64,000 nt of DNA from NCBI RefSeq assembly GCF_005239225.2, contig NC_133293.1, positions 10,632,333 to 10,696,332 of the forward strand, in the 5' to 3' direction. The notes beneath the pieces were generated by a model, which did no database searches, had not been told where the DNA came from, and saw only the letters and a list, made by a program, of their open reading frames with translations. The DNA is from Populus alba (lineage: Eukaryota > Streptophyta > Magnoliopsida > Malpighiales > Salicaceae). A program made the position numbers and the translations under genes. Numbering within the stretch: the first letter of the stretch is position 1; every line of letters starts with the position of its first letter. Positions 1 to 13,223 of the stretch are shown here, piece after piece.

Positions 1-843
1 AGGGAAAATTTGTAACAAAAAAATAACATGCAAGCCTACTTCTGAAAGATTTAGGATTGCAACAAAGATCATGGAAAACCTCCAGTACTCCCATTGTACT
101 GTCAACTTAGTACATCTCTGAACCAAATTGTGAAGTGTGTTCAATTAGCCATGTCATATCCTAACGTAAACCATAAAATCAACACATTTTCAATTATGAG
201 AGTTAACCTTCAGCCCAAAATCTGCCACCCATTCTACATTCTATGTTGTAAAACCTTGATCTAATTTTAATCCAGATCACAACACCAAAACGAGATTCAC
301 TCCTAGATGCTTTTTTATTGTTTTCATGTCCTTATCCCTTGTTAATTCTTTATAGGATACCAATCGTGAGCTTTGTTATATATCTTGGGTTCTCTACAAA
401 GAAAATAAACCATTCTTGTCCATGGATTCCACTTTGAACCACTTCCGAGTTTGTCTGTTGACTCCGGCAATTGATATCCTTTTGATAAACAGAGGTGTTT
501 GAAGAGAGGAGTGAAAAAATCTATTTTATCTTTACAAAATAAAGATACAAAATATATTAGAGAGAGAGAGAGAGATCAAATGATGTTATTATGCAAATGT
601 TAAACTTACATAAACTGAGTTGGAAAAAATAGATAAGTGACAGGGTTAGCATGGATGTGTACCAAGTTAACGGACCAAGGGAGTACTAGAGTTTTCATCT
701 TCTCTTTTTTTTCCAGAGACTATAGTGAGAGATTATAGATAATCCAAGCACAAAGATAGTGAAGACTGTTTGTGCATTACAGCCAATAGCACTGGAATGC
801 TTCAGGTTAAATTGAAAATTTTAAGCATAAATTATATTGTTAC
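1..843 (-). other. Intron of HISN5 running off the window edge
   Basis: This stretch lies after the donor following the exon that ends LHIRQ (844). It contains no segment matching the last IGPD exon on the minus strand, so it is read as intron. A short GA run (about 561-576) is the only simple repeat. Confidence 0.75.
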
Positions 844-3057
844 CTGCCGAATGTGCAGCGTCATCCCAGAAGTATTCACCAATGACTGGAAAAAGTGTTC
901 CACCAACTAAAAACAGAAATTTATATTAATCATGAATATCCTTAACAGTCAATCTTAGAAAATGGAAGATTTTCAAAAAAGAAAAAAGAGGGAGAACAAT
1001 GTTCCATGTTGAACAAAATAAACCAAGTTAGAAATTCCAAGGTGTGAACTATATCCACATCAAGTTGTCATCTTGAGACTTTGAGCAATATCCAAGAGTT
1101 GACAGCAGGCAAAAGAAAATGAAATCGTTGTTGCAAAAGGGAAGAAAGTAAAGTGGAGCACCTGAGTGTCATATGTTCCGACTCTCTGAGTAGGAATTTG
1201 CAAATCATAACCTAAATATGGACGGCCAGATAAATCCTGAAAGAAAATAAAACTCAATTCAATACAAATATGCATCAGAAAATTAAAATAATAAAAAATA
1301 AAAAATGATATGATGGGAGGCTAATCCTTCTTGAGTAAATACAGCCCATATGATGCACATGCACAATGATTTAAGTCTTGACTTCCATGAAGCCTCTGCA
1401 AACTCAAGCTGTCTGAGTCCATTTCATAATTAAAATGCATTATGATCATAGAACTGAATCTTTGATATAGCTATTCTCCACCTTCAAATGAGCAATGCCA
1501 AGCAAAGTGACAGATTATGCAACTGTGCAATTCTTATTGTGCATGTTGCACGCGCACAAATGACAACTGCATAACCAAGAGCTTGAATGTTCAATGTGCA
1601 GGATGAAAATCACAAAGTTGCATCACCCACAACTGTGATGACTGATGACTATTTCTCTCCGAAATTCTACCCCCAACCGAGAAACCTCATGTCGTATACA
1701 TAGAAAAAAATAATCATAAAACTAAATTTTGTGGATCAATCTCCACTACCAAAATGAGCAATGCTAAGATGAGTTAATGGAGACATCTTTGTAAATACCC
1801 ACCATGCATTTTACACGCAGGTGTATGAGTCCACATAACCATGCTCCAAGGCACTCAACAAGCATGTTGACATTGCAGTCATGCCACAACTATGCTTAGT
1901 ATCTCTCTTCCAAACTTCCACCCAATCCTACCCTAGTGAACTCATGTAGTGCCATTCTTCTCCATTTTCCATGGCAGTGTAAGCTTTCAGAGTGGTGAAA
2001 CTTTGAAAGTGGGGGGGGGGGGGGTGATACTCATAATGACAATTACCGTGCATGACTTACCAAGGAAACATGTATTAATGCCTCATCGAGAGGAGCTGAG
2101 AAGTCACCAAACCTATTAATCCCTTTCCTATCCCCAAGCGCCTGCAGCAAAGCCTGCAGAGGCAAATTCTCACATATTACCCCTCATTTCCAGAGACATA
2201 AACTCGTAGATACCAAAGGGAGAGAGTGTTTTACACAAACAAGAGCATAATTAAAAAAGAAAAAACAGATGATTAATGCTTAATTCTACAGTTACAAGAT
2301 ACAAAATAAAGAAATTAAGTAGCAATAACAATAATAATAATCAAGATGTAAATTAAAAGGAAACTGAGAGAGAGAAAATATAATAATAGTCACATACAGT
2401 TCCAACAGCAAGGGCAACATCTTCGTTAGTGTGATGATCGTCAATGTGAATATCGCCGGTTGCCCTCACATGCAAATCAAAAAGCCCATGCGAAGAAAGT
2501 TGCTAAAAACACCAACCAACCAAACAATTAGAGAGAGCATAACATCTCACAGTAACCAAAAACTAGAGCTAATAAAATCCAATTAAAAAGAAAAGATTAC
2601 TAACATCTAACATGTGATCGAGGAAGGGGATGCCAGTAGAAGAATCAGCAATTCCAGTTCCATCCAAGTTAATCTTGACAAACACATTTGTCTCTTTAGT
2701 AACTCTCTTCACTTCCCCAATCCGAGCGCTTCCTGAAAAAAGGCAATCAAAATTGGCACCGGAAAGAGACTGACTGAAATCAGAGAGTAAATGAAGAAGG
2801 GAGAGATTTGTACGGGATTCGATGGGAGAAGAGGTGGTTAGAGAGGAACCGTTGGCCTGAAGTGGAGTGGCAAGTAGTTTTGTGGGGGTAGTGGTATGGA
2901 AATCCATTAGTAAAGGAGTTGAAGAGAAGATGGGGTTAGGGTAGTGAATGCGCGTGGGCACCAGATTTGTGTGAGAGATGGTGGTTGTGGGTAGCCTTCT
3001 TGGTTTTGTTGGTGAAGAAAAAGTAGAGGTGCGGCTTAGGAATCCTGAGACCTCCAT
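844..3057 (-). CDS. HISN5: Imidazoleglycerol-phosphate dehydratase (histidine biosynthesis), partial at left edge
   Basis: This enzyme dehydrates imidazole-glycerol-phosphate to imidazole-acetol-phosphate in histidine synthesis, in plastids of plants. Five exons are readable: 2605-3057, 2398-2502, 2061-2153, 1162-1236 and 844-906, all with GT-AG borders and closing phases. The first about 90 residues are Ser/Thr/Pro-rich with few acidic residues, as expected for a transit peptide. The mature enzyme starts near [15 protein letters not shown]. Family motifs seen are the metal-binding [47 protein letters not shown] and the residues [11 protein letters not shown]. The last family segment (the AGKNSHH-type motif to the C terminus) is absent from bases 1-843, so the final exon or exons lie outside the window. 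The start at 3057 is the first ATG of a long open exon. Identity is very secure; the choice among HISN5 paralogues is not possible here. Confidence 0.96.
2011..2024. repeat. 14-base G homopolymer in a HISN5 intron
   Basis: An uninterrupted run of G lies in the intron between HISN5 exons 3 and 4. It is visible directly. Such runs are prone to sequencing and replication length errors. Confidence 0.9.
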
Positions 3058-3173
3058 TTGTTCGTTTGTTTGTTTCTTCTACTGGGATTTACTTGCAAGG
3101 TTAAGCGCTGCGCTTTTCCTAACTTCAATCACACACACCCAACGCGCCAGCTGCGATCAGAGTCCAATACCGT

Positions 3174-3189
3174 AACGGCGTCGTTTTAT
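3174..3189. promoter_or_regulatory. AACGGCGTCGTTTTAT promoter motif upstream of HISN5
   Basis: The motif lies about 120 bp upstream of the HISN5 ATG. Read on the minus strand it is ATAAAACGACGCCGTT. AAACGACGCCGTT-type words are common near plant transcription starts. A CCAAT-like word (about 3161-3168) is adjacent. Its role is inferred from position only. Confidence 0.4.
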
Positions 3190-3267
3190 AACCATCGTCT
3201 TATTCTTCTTCTCTATTTTTTTTGAACTTAGATTAAAAACAAATCTTAATAAAATAAAAGTGGATCA

Positions 3268-3470
3268 ATCATTTATTTTTGTGTTTTAAAAATATTTTTT
3301 AAAAATTTTATTTATTATTTTTTTTATTTTAAATTATTTTTTTGTATTTTCAAATGTAAAAATAATTTTTAAAAAATAAAAAAATTATTTTAATATATTT
3401 CTAAATAAAATTTATTTTAAAAAACAATTACCGTATATTACTGCTGTATTTTAAAATATAGATTTACTTC
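3268..3470 (+). repeat. AT-rich MITE-like repeat copy
   Basis: It has the block order seen throughout the window: TGTTTTAAAAATATTTTTT, an A/T core with TTTTAAATTA, then AAAATAATTTTTAAAAAATA and a TTATTTTAATATATTT block. This matches the family described in the findings. The end points are approximate. Confidence 0.55.
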
Positions 3471-3559
3471 ATGAATTTATGTTTGTGGTACTTATATTAC
3501 TATAACCCATGGAGAAATGAAGATCCTTTTGAAATTAAGTAAGACCTGTTTTTTTTATT

Positions 3560-3700
3560 AAAATTAAAAAGAAATATTTCAAATTAATTTTTTAAATACT
3601 TTTTAATTATTATGTTACAAATAAATTTTAAAAATAAACAAAAAATATTATTTTATTATATTTTAAAAAACATCATTTAAACACGCTCACAAACAATGAA
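3560..3700 (+). repeat. AT-rich MITE-like repeat fragment
   Basis: This is a partial copy of the same AT-rich family. It ends with a TTAAACACGCTCACAAAC segment that resembles the family's 3' end. Divergence is high and the borders are uncertain. Confidence 0.4.
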
Positions 3701-4595
3701 TGTTCATTTTTTTAATGAAAGTACTCCATTAGTTTATACAGTTTCCAAGTCTTTTTTAAATATTAGAGGGCATGCTTATTTTTAAACAAAAAAAAAAAAG
3801 GTACCATCCCAGTGAAATAACATCTTGAATGTTTTATTAAGTATGACCCACTCGTGCAGGGGAAGTAGAAAATTCCCTGCCAGCTTCACAATGGCCATTT
3901 TTCCAAGCAAATATAACCTGACCTGCTCCCACACAGAGCAGCACCCCATCGTAAGGCTGAAACGAAGCCTCTAAAACTCTGGTTTCTGTCAAGACCGTCT
4001 AATGAATAATATGCTATTTTTACCACACTCAATATAGAGGGGCCACTTACAACAGATATAAAGTTTATGAATGAAGTGCAGGCATTATGGGAAGAAGAAG
4101 AAGAAAAGTAAGTTATAATTACATGAAAAATAGAATTCAAAATCCTTTTTTTCAACAGCCTACGTCATGTGACAAGGTTAACATACATGAAGATGTTGCC
4201 ACGTAAAAATGAAATGATACAGGACTTGTAAAGAGAGTCCGAACACTCGACAGATCTCCAAAAACCTGCCGTCTATTCTCCATTGCCTACTTTTTACAAT
4301 AGTAGATTCTCCTCTTGCGTCAAGCAGGTGTGGCACCAGATAATTCCGGCAAGAGATCAAGTTGAAACTCTTGTATCAAAACTTATCTTGATGCTTTTCC
4401 AAAGTAAAAACAGAACCTTGAAAATCATACTAAGAAGGGGCTTCAGCACCAAGTACTTCTCAGATGAATTATAGCTTCTTTGTGCCACCACAACACTGCC
4501 CTAACAATCATGAACTAGTTGGAGCATTCCAGGTTAAGTATGCATGCAAGTTGAGCACGGAAACACCAAGCAGGAATGCTGAGGAAGTGACACCA

Positions 4596-7500
4596 TCAGA
4601 TCGAGCCAGATTCAGTTTTCCCTTCACTCGAGTCAATCAGAGAACTCTCCTCAGGCACATGTGAAGCAACTCCTCTGCAACGTGCTGCATCAGAAACAGC
4701 CTCTAAAACCACATCTAATTTGGTTCCCCTCTCATGGATGGTTTCACTTTTTGAATCGGAATCAATTTGGACATTATTCTCCTCACCACCACTGAATCTA
4801 GAAACAGATATACCTGGGATCTCATCAACCTTCTCGGCAAAATTTTCTGCAGTTGTCTTCTCTGCAGAAGGGTCAGCTTCAAGAGATACCATATCAACAC
4901 TAGCTGTAGGATCATCATCCAAATCACCATCATTACATGACACATTATTGTTTTCAACAGAGGAATCTGATACCAGCTTAGTTTCCATTACCGCATGGAC
5001 GTGATTGACTTCAACCTCTTTACAAGAATGATCTTTGCCTTTAGCAAGGGAATCCATTTCTGACATGTTCTCCTCTTGCCGCTCACCAGACACATCCAAG
5101 ATCATTATAGAAGCAGACTCGGGTATCTTGCCCCCTGATTCAGAATCAGTACATGAAGCCCCATCAAAAGGAACTGCATTTATAAGTTCACAAGAGGCAT
5201 TGAATGAACCACCCATCACAGAGGCATCACCTAAGGAAGCACCTGGAACTTGGGAATCGGAATTCATAGCTGCCGTTTCTCCCTTGATACAAGTAAGTGA
5301 GGTATCTTCAACAGGAGAATCTGATTTGGATTTAACCATCTCGTGAACATCATGAGTTGTATTGGAGATGCATTCACTTTTCTTATCCACAGGAGATTCA
5401 GCCAACTTGTCATCTGATTCTGAATCTGTCTGTACAGTCTCCATAGGTGATGCAGCACTTTTCAGTCCATGAGATGCATCTAAAGAACTATTCATTGTAG
5501 AGACATTGTTCAAGGAAACATCAGGGCATTGGGAATCAGAACTTGGACTAGCCACTTCATTTTTCCCAATGGAAGATTCCAAACCACCATTATCGCAATC
5601 GTGAGGATCATACCCAGCTGGAGAATCTGCATCAGATTTATTTGCTGCTGCAGTTTTAATACATTCACTGTCTTCAAACTCCATCCGATTTGCAACTGTT
5701 GAAAGAAATTTAGATTTATAAAAACAAGTCATGAACATAAAGTTAAAGAGGGAAAATTCAACAAAACATTTGACCAAAACCTATGCTGGTAATCCTCTTT
5801 CCATCGGTATTTTCATGCCCTAGCTGCTTCTGTAACATATCTATACCAGGGAACACCAACATATTCATAGACTTCAATTCTTGCTTGAGTGATTCATCAA
5901 GAGTTGTGAAACCAAAAACCTCTGTCCATGTATGCATAAGCTCAGAGATTGCTGGGATAATCAGTTTCTCAACCTTCAGAGAACAGAGTGTCTGAGAGGA
6001 AAAGAAAAGGTTAATAGCTATCTATGGACATACAGCAGGGGAAACCAAACTGAAGGCAATATAAATAAAAACTGTAGTTTCAGTAGTTTATACATGCAAA
6101 AACTAGCAAAATGATTCATATTCCTTACCGATTCAATAGCATAAAAAAGCCGACGGCACATCCCTTGACGCCTGTACATATGGCGAGTTCCGATGAATGG
6201 CATTTCTGCCAACCGAGTTCCATGGAACCTAACCAAGCACGGGCAGTGTTATTATCAGAATTCAACTGCATGCAATCTACACTCAAAACACACAAGTACA
6301 CATAAATACCCAAGTTGTATTCGGACCGAACAGGAAGTCCTCCATACCAAAACCTAACTTAGGTGCCCATGTAAGTATTTGCTATAGACAGCAGAAATCA
6401 AAAATGTATGAACTAATAAACTCAAAGTCATCCATAACAAGGAAATCAATGAAAGAAATGGTAGTTTCAAGAAGAGAATGCTCCCTGCATAACACGTGGT
6501 TATCATTTTCCAAACAAGAAAATCTGATTCCAGAAATTGAACTCACTTTTTAACAGAATTTACAAAACTCATCCATAAGTTAGAAATTGCACTAGGAAGA
6601 GCAAACAAATGACCAAAAATTCCATACCTGATGGATGCAGCAGATATTATTTCATCGCCCCTCTCCAGAATAAGAGCATAAAAGCCACCAAAATTCAGCC
6701 GGTTAAAGTTTGATCTGAAAAAAATAATGACAATTAATGAATGACAGAAAAATTAAGAAAACAGCTTACAAAAAGACATGCAGCATGTTTATGCAAACAA
6801 AGTATCCGGGCACCTGAATTAAAAAGAAAAAAAAAAAAAGCTTCCAGGTTAACTAAATATGTTCCTAGGATGCTCAATGATTCATGCAATCAAAGGCATA
6901 TATTCATTATATTCATGGAGTTACGTTGTCATGATCCTGATGGACTAACAGAAAAGAGAGCTTGAACAATCAGCCAAGCTTAACAACCTCCCAAGGAAAA
7001 AGAAAAAAAGAAAAGAAAGAAAAACAATCTAAATAGAGCTAATGGGTCACAAATCAATGCGTTTCCATTAAACTAAACATGACCACATACAAGTTGGCAC
7101 CCAATTTGAGAGAATGGTTTTAAGATGGCTAGACCATGAGCAATGATTGAGATAAGCTGTGGTTTCTAAATTGGTTTATAACATGTGTAGATGATTCACG
7201 CAAGGAGCCTTCCTCTCAATTCTCTCTTCTATGAGAGCTGCATAGTGAGAGAGAGGGAAAGAAAAGGAAGCTTATCCATTTCTTTGGCGATTCTCCAGTC
7301 TCTTCAGCTAATTAAGGAAGGGTATCGCATACCCCAAGACACTACCAGATAACTCTAGTCTAGCACTGCGATCCCTGGACTGTTCCACTTAAGTTGTAGA
7401 AGCATTTCCACCTCTAGTAGCGTCACATGAAGATACCACTCGGGCATGTGAATGAGTGGACGCACTGCACCAGCATTAATCCAGCAATGCAAAGGAAATT

Positions 7501-10500
7501 TAAGCTGCTAAGAAAGATTTCAAATTCCCATGCTCCCGCCCCTCCTTTTTTGCTCATTAGCAGCTGTAGGTTTCTTTCAATTTCCACCCCCTTGTTACCC
7601 TCACAAGATATCACAGATGCCTAGGAAGTCTCTGCTCCCCTTTTAAATGATCTATTCTTAGACTAAGAACTCTTGCAGAAGTTTTTTAACATGATTCAGA
7701 ATATGAAGTAATGTCTTGCCAGATCATAACTCCATCTTGTTGACTTGGGTTATAAAGAATTACGAACCATGTGTAGCAGAGATTTAGATGCCCCGGCAAG
7801 CAGACATTGAAGTTCAAGAGACAAAAAGAGTCAAGGGGTAGGTTGACAGTGGCTTGGTTTGAAGACATAAGAGAATTCTGATTTATAAACATGTTCAAAA
7901 TAGAGTGCAATGAAAGAAAAAGATTGATATAAATGCCACCAGCTACTGAGATCAGTTTCAAAGGCTTGAATTATTTTTTCTGCAGAAGTTAAGACTAGGA
8001 CTGATTCCAATACCACGAGTGCGTATGCATGCATCTGCCCTAGCAAATCTCAGCCTGATGCTACTGATAAGACAATACGCATTCAATTCCTTGCAAGTTC
8101 ATTTAGAAGTGCTTTGCTCCAGGTTGGATTGGGTGAGCTTGGGCAGCCAAAAACACCAAACAATCAAGCCAAAGAAGCTCCATGAAAAATCCTTTACATC
8201 AGACATGCAAGGAGTTTGTAGCATCTGTGCCATTGCTGGTCTAAGTGTAGCTAATTACCACCTCATATAATGGTGGATCTGACTTTCCATTCTATGCAAA
8301 AAGAATATACAGCCTGAACATGCAAGGAAGTTCAGTCTCATTGACCGACATACTTCTTCCGAACAACTAGCAATGCAACTCACTACAATCTTCATATAAT
8401 AATATCTAAAAGCATAGTAATTTCATTTAAAAAAATTGTCAATGATTGTACATGATAGCTAGACAATATGAGAACTGAGCATTCATTTCCAAGATACGTG
8501 CATGTTACATGAAAACACAAACTTAACTCCATAAATCAACTTTATCTTAAATCAGATGAGAACTGTGACAAAATCCAAAATACTGCATTCAACAAAAACT
8601 GTACCTCAAAGACCAAACCAATTGTCAGTAATCAAGTTTTCTGAGTTTATACTACTTTTACCCAAAAATGCCTCATGCATCCATGCTCGCAAGTGTAATG
8701 CCACTATATTCCATCAAAGTAGGATATCTAACAATGTTCATTCAATGTCATTCAAGAATTGAGAACACTTACCCACAGTTGTAGAGAGCATTCTGAATTA
8801 AATTGATCCCACTCCTCCTATCAACAATTGGCAAAAAGCACTCATCCATGACAGACAGAGAAACAGCCAGCTTTGAATTGCACTCCACCCTTTGAGGAAG
8901 TCCTTGGAGAGAAGTGTCTGAATCTGCATCGGTTCTATGAATTAGAGACCAAGAAAACCCTGCTTCTAGTTCATGTTTGACCCCAAGATATTTCTGCAAC
9001 TGTTCAAAGAGCTGTACAAGCAACAAATGGATTCATCAATATAGTGCATATTAATACAACAATATCATTGAAAACAAGGTAGCAAGGAACAACCAAGAAG
9101 AGAAAATAATTTGTAGCCAACTAACAGAACCAGATCTGTTTTATGAAGAAAAACTAAAAAAAGGTTCCTGTATCGGATTTCCCTAGATTTTATATCTTCC
9201 AAGGTCTCAAATTCTATGAAGCTACAAAAAGATTCGAAGAAGAGTAATGTTTCCATAAAACTTTTTTTAAAAGGTTTTACTTCAAATCTGAAAGTTCATT
9301 TGCACTGGAAGTTAATTTCCAAAAACAAGAAATGTTCTAGACCAAGCTTAGAGTTGGGAGGCAGTATGCTATAGAATAATGAATTACCAAAACCAAATCT
9401 GGCATATCTATCAATAAGGTGCATGATGCAAATCGCCAGAAGGCCTTTCAGAAAACAATGATGTTTCCAAAAAGACTGTCATGATGATTCAAAAATCAGT
9501 TATTATCCTTTCAAACAGACAAAGCAAAAAGGAGCAGGATTTTAAAAATAAAAACTCTATAGCTTCCTGGTTTACCATTGGTACTGACCAATGCCTTGAT
9601 AAAGTTGCTGAAATAGTGAAGCCAAAAATCTTAAAACTCATAAAATTACCAGCTAATATTGATTTGCAAAGCTGAAAGTTCTAATAATCATTAAACTCTA
9701 AAAAGTCATGAAATTAAAATCTTAAATTCCTGGAAATTGCTGAAAAAGATTATGAACGCTAAGCAAACCCCTGAAACATTACCTCTCTGCATTTCTTCCC
9801 ACAAAAGCTAGCGACTGAATTATTGGTATCAATGGAAAGAGTGTTGATCTCCTGCATGCAAGATTTGTGATCTACATAGAAGTGGAAAGTCAATGTCAAC
9901 AAAAACAAAACAAAAACAAAAAAGAAAACAAAGAAAAGCATATAAACAGATGGATGTCAATCCAAAGAAGAAAAGGAAGAATACATTTTTTCACACACAA
10001 ACTACAAGTGAGAAGCTTGGAGACCGTTGTATCATCTCCCTGGAAATTTTTATCACTCACTACCCCACAAAATTTGCAACTACAGTTTGGACAATGCCAA
10101 TCACCTGGGGGAAGCATCTGCAATGAGAAGACACGTATGAGTGCATTGAGTGCTAAGACCAAAACCATTAGAAAAACAAAGCTACTAAGCACAGTATTAA
10201 ACAAAAACGCTAGTGTCACCAATAAATTCCTGAGTTGTTAGCAAGCTGGATTAAACTCGCTCCCCTACTTTTAAGGTGCAAGTTGCACCCAGCACAGAAG
10301 TATAAAGCTAAATGCTGTATGAATTCTTCATTCAGAATATCTTGGTGTGCATATAATAAATCAGGTTTGTATCATTCATTTTATGCAACTATTTTTTTTC
10401 CAGTTCCCAACCATCTAGTAAGACGGTTTACCATTGCTAGAATTGCCACAAATGAGTCACCAAAATGGCTGGTGCGACTTCAATGAGGCTCGCAGACAAG

Positions 10501-13223
10501 TGAAAGATCTGAGACCGGGCTGTGAGATAAAGAATAGGTGGATCTTCTATCTATGAAATAACAAATACATCTGTAAAGTTCCTACTAATAGAAAACATAT
10601 ATCATTATTCTTTCTGCACATCCCGACTAGAACTCATAGGATGTAGAGGAGCTTGGAGCATGCACCTTATTTCAAGAGAGCCATTTATGGGGCACAACCA
10701 CTGAGGATACTTGAGGATAATTAAGAGTATGAAAAGATTGAGCCTCAACCAAAAACAAAAAAACTTTTGTAGCCAGTATAATTGTAATCCAAATCTAGCC
10801 ATTTACCTTCCCCCCATCCCTCTCTTTCCATGCGAATCAAAACTAAGGGATGAAATAAGAGGCTACAAGGGGATATCATGGAGAAAACAGAAACACCAAC
10901 ATAATCACAAAGTCAATGTAAAGAATAAGCCAGCATTGCTAAAATAATGTACACGTACCTTTATATCTAAGCAGCTCTGATGAAATGTTGATGGACAGCC
11001 ATCACAACATATCAAATCCCCACCATCTCCACAGAGGCCACATGTATCATCATTTGGATCATTACCATCAACGTCCACAGCTTGAAAACCAAGGCGTTTA
11101 ACTGGCTCCTGCCTATTCCATGCTTCAATCTGGCAGTCCAAAAGAGATACACCAGATTCTAGATATATATTTTGAAATGGCTGGCGCAGTTTGCTCCCTG
11201 CATGGATCTCGAACTTTGACACAGTGAGGATTTTGCTACAGCAACCACAATGAATTCCATCTCTTGTAACCCACCCTTCCAGCATTACTTTTGTTCGTCG
11301 ACGGTTCATGTAGCGCACCTTTTCACTCAACTGCACAGTTCCACAGTCAATCAACCAGGAAAGGAGTGTCCTCTTTCCAGAATATGGAACAAAGCCATCA
11401 CTATCTGAGTTTGTACCCTCATTAGAATTCCGTACCAACAAAGTACATCTGCCAAGTTTTCTACTTTTTCTTCCCTGGTGAGAATTGGACCCAGATGGTG
11501 GTTTCTCAATGCTGTCATGTAAATGATGTGTGGAACTTTCACCTTTTGAGTTTATACTCACAGAACCATTGCCACCTGTTCTGCTCTTCAATGACTTACC
11601 ACCCCGCTTTAGAAAGGAACTTAGTTTCTCTTCACGGCTACCACTGTCCAGACTCTCCTCATCATACCTGGTACTTGACTTTCTTGCAGCAGTTTCTCTT
11701 GCATCCTCACTGTCGCTGACATCTCTTTTCTTCCTTTTCATTTCTTTCTCAATCTTCTTTTTTGTCTTCCTTGTTAGTTGGCTGAGCACCTCATCTGCTA
11801 AAGGTGTAAATGGAGAACCATCAGCCCTGGATCTTGCCTCATCCTCATCCGTTTGCTTTTGAAGTGCATCATATGCCTTGATGATGGACCAGTAAGCTGT
11901 CCCAGTAGGATTTATATAAACTGCATCCAGGTAGTCTCTGTTCCTTCTAGGCCTATAGTCTATTGTCCAGCCTGAATTCAGAAGCATCTCCCTTATCTGT
12001 TCACGCAACTTCTGTTTTTCCGTGCCACTACCTCGCTTAACTTTCACTTCTTTGATTTTAGCTTCTGGGAGCTGGCTGCAAGGGGTTTTTTCACCTCCAC
12101 TACCAGTCCCCTTTGCAGATTTACGAGACCCAGCATTCTTTGGTCCCAGCTTTAAAGATGTGTCACTGTCATCAGAATCCATATCACGGTCTTTGCTTTT
12201 CTTTGTTGACAATGGTGTCTTCATAAGATAACGAGCTTCCCCTTTCTTAGGCCCCGACTTTAACAATGCTTCACTGTCTTCTGAATTCCCATCAGTGACT
12301 TTACCACTCTTAGTTGACACTGATTTCTTCGTATTCATTGGATTCTTCTCTGTCCTAGAAACTGAACCAGCTTTGTCAGCACTTTTAGGATCATAGCGGA
12401 CTGGAGGATGCATTAGAACATTCCTCTTGACAGTATCTTCTGTTCTCACACCCTTTCTGTTTTCCTCAGCTTCCAAACGATCATAACTATTCAAAGACCC
12501 ACCAACCTTCTTTTTCTTGTTCACCATCACCTTTAAAACACCATTTTTCCCCTGAACCCTAATGGGTTCATCAGAATCATAATTACCCCTTAAAAATGAC
12601 ATAGATGACCGAGCTCCACCCCTGTCACCACCCTGACTTAACCCACCTGACCTTGCAAAATATGAACTCTTTCTTCTATCAACAACAGCATGCCTCCTGG
12701 ACCCTGAATCATATTCCCTTGCAGTGCCACTTCTCCCCGCCATTGTCGGCCCAAAATACCTCCTTCCTTCCATTCCACCATCCTCATACCGCTGCCTTCT
12801 CAACATTTCCACGTCATTCCCATCATACTCATCAAACTCAAACACATCCAACTTATTCCTCTTCCTTTCACTCAAATGCTCACCATTCCTAACAATCAAA
12901 CCAACCTCATTACGCCTAATATCCTCCCCCCTGCTTCCCTTCCTACCAATATCACTCTCCTCATAACTACTCAAACCATTACATGCCCTCAATGTTTCAG
13001 GACCCACCCTTCTATGCCGTGGCATTAACAACTCATCACTAGACCCTGAATCACTATATTCCACCCTAAGCCTCTTTTTCTCTTTCTTTGACTCGAAAAC
13101 CTTATGTGAACCAGAAGACCCCACACCATCATTACCTTTCTTTCTCACAATCAAACAACCTGAAGAGCTCTTATTCTTCATTATATATCCAGATGGGTCA
13201 CCAGATCTCCTTCCCTCTTCCAT
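4596..13223 (-). CDS. IDM1/ROS4-like PHD-finger and GNAT-domain chromatin protein, 1407 aa
   Basis: Eight exons with closing phases: 10959-13223, 9985-10117, 9783-9871, 8773-9011, 6628-6714, 6129-6228, 5781-5991 and 4596-5695. Residues 1-400 are a charged Ser/Arg/Lys-rich region. Residues about 405-455 hold the conserved [20 protein letters not shown] block. Residues about 614-697 hold the Cys-containing Tify-binding-type domain ([18 protein letters not shown]). A PHD finger starts at about 724 ([20 protein letters not shown]) and runs across the first intron, with a second Cys/His cluster after it. Residues about 909-1041 form a GNAT fold with the acetyl-CoA loop RRQGMC. A 366-residue acidic tail follows. 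In Arabidopsis, IDM1 acetylates histone H3 and opposes DNA hypermethylation; the same role is inferred here. The start at MEEGRRSG (13223) is preferred to an in-frame ATG 21 bases upstream because it fits the family. The paralogue is unresolved. Confidence 0.93.
6715..8772 (-). other. Long intron (2058 bases) in the IDM1-like gene
   Basis: This intron separates the exon ending ALYNCG from the exon starting [10 protein letters not shown]. It has GT and AG ends on the minus strand. Several open frames of 60-90 codons lie inside on both strands, none with recognisable motifs. No transposon ends were seen. Confidence 0.85.

Larger units (their letters stand above)
3058..4595. other. Intergenic region: HISN5 promoter, AT-rich repeats and 3' flank of the IDM1-like gene
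   Basis: The right end (about 3850-4595) has mixed base composition and is probably 3' UTR or flank of the minus-strand IDM1-like gene, whose stop codon is at 4596-4598. The middle (about 3230-3780) is very AT-rich and carries two MITE-like fragments listed separately. The short open frames here show no family motif, and I annotate none. Confidence 0.5.

Noticed and set aside
4720..5458. Open frames on the plus strand and in other minus frames over the IDM1-like last exon
   Set aside because: They are shadows of the 366-residue acidic tail, whose splice phase links to the GNAT exons.
11495..12966. Plus-strand frames of 69-110 codons
   Set aside because: They are antisense to the large first exon of the IDM1-like gene and show only its complement composition (Ser/Leu/His-rich).
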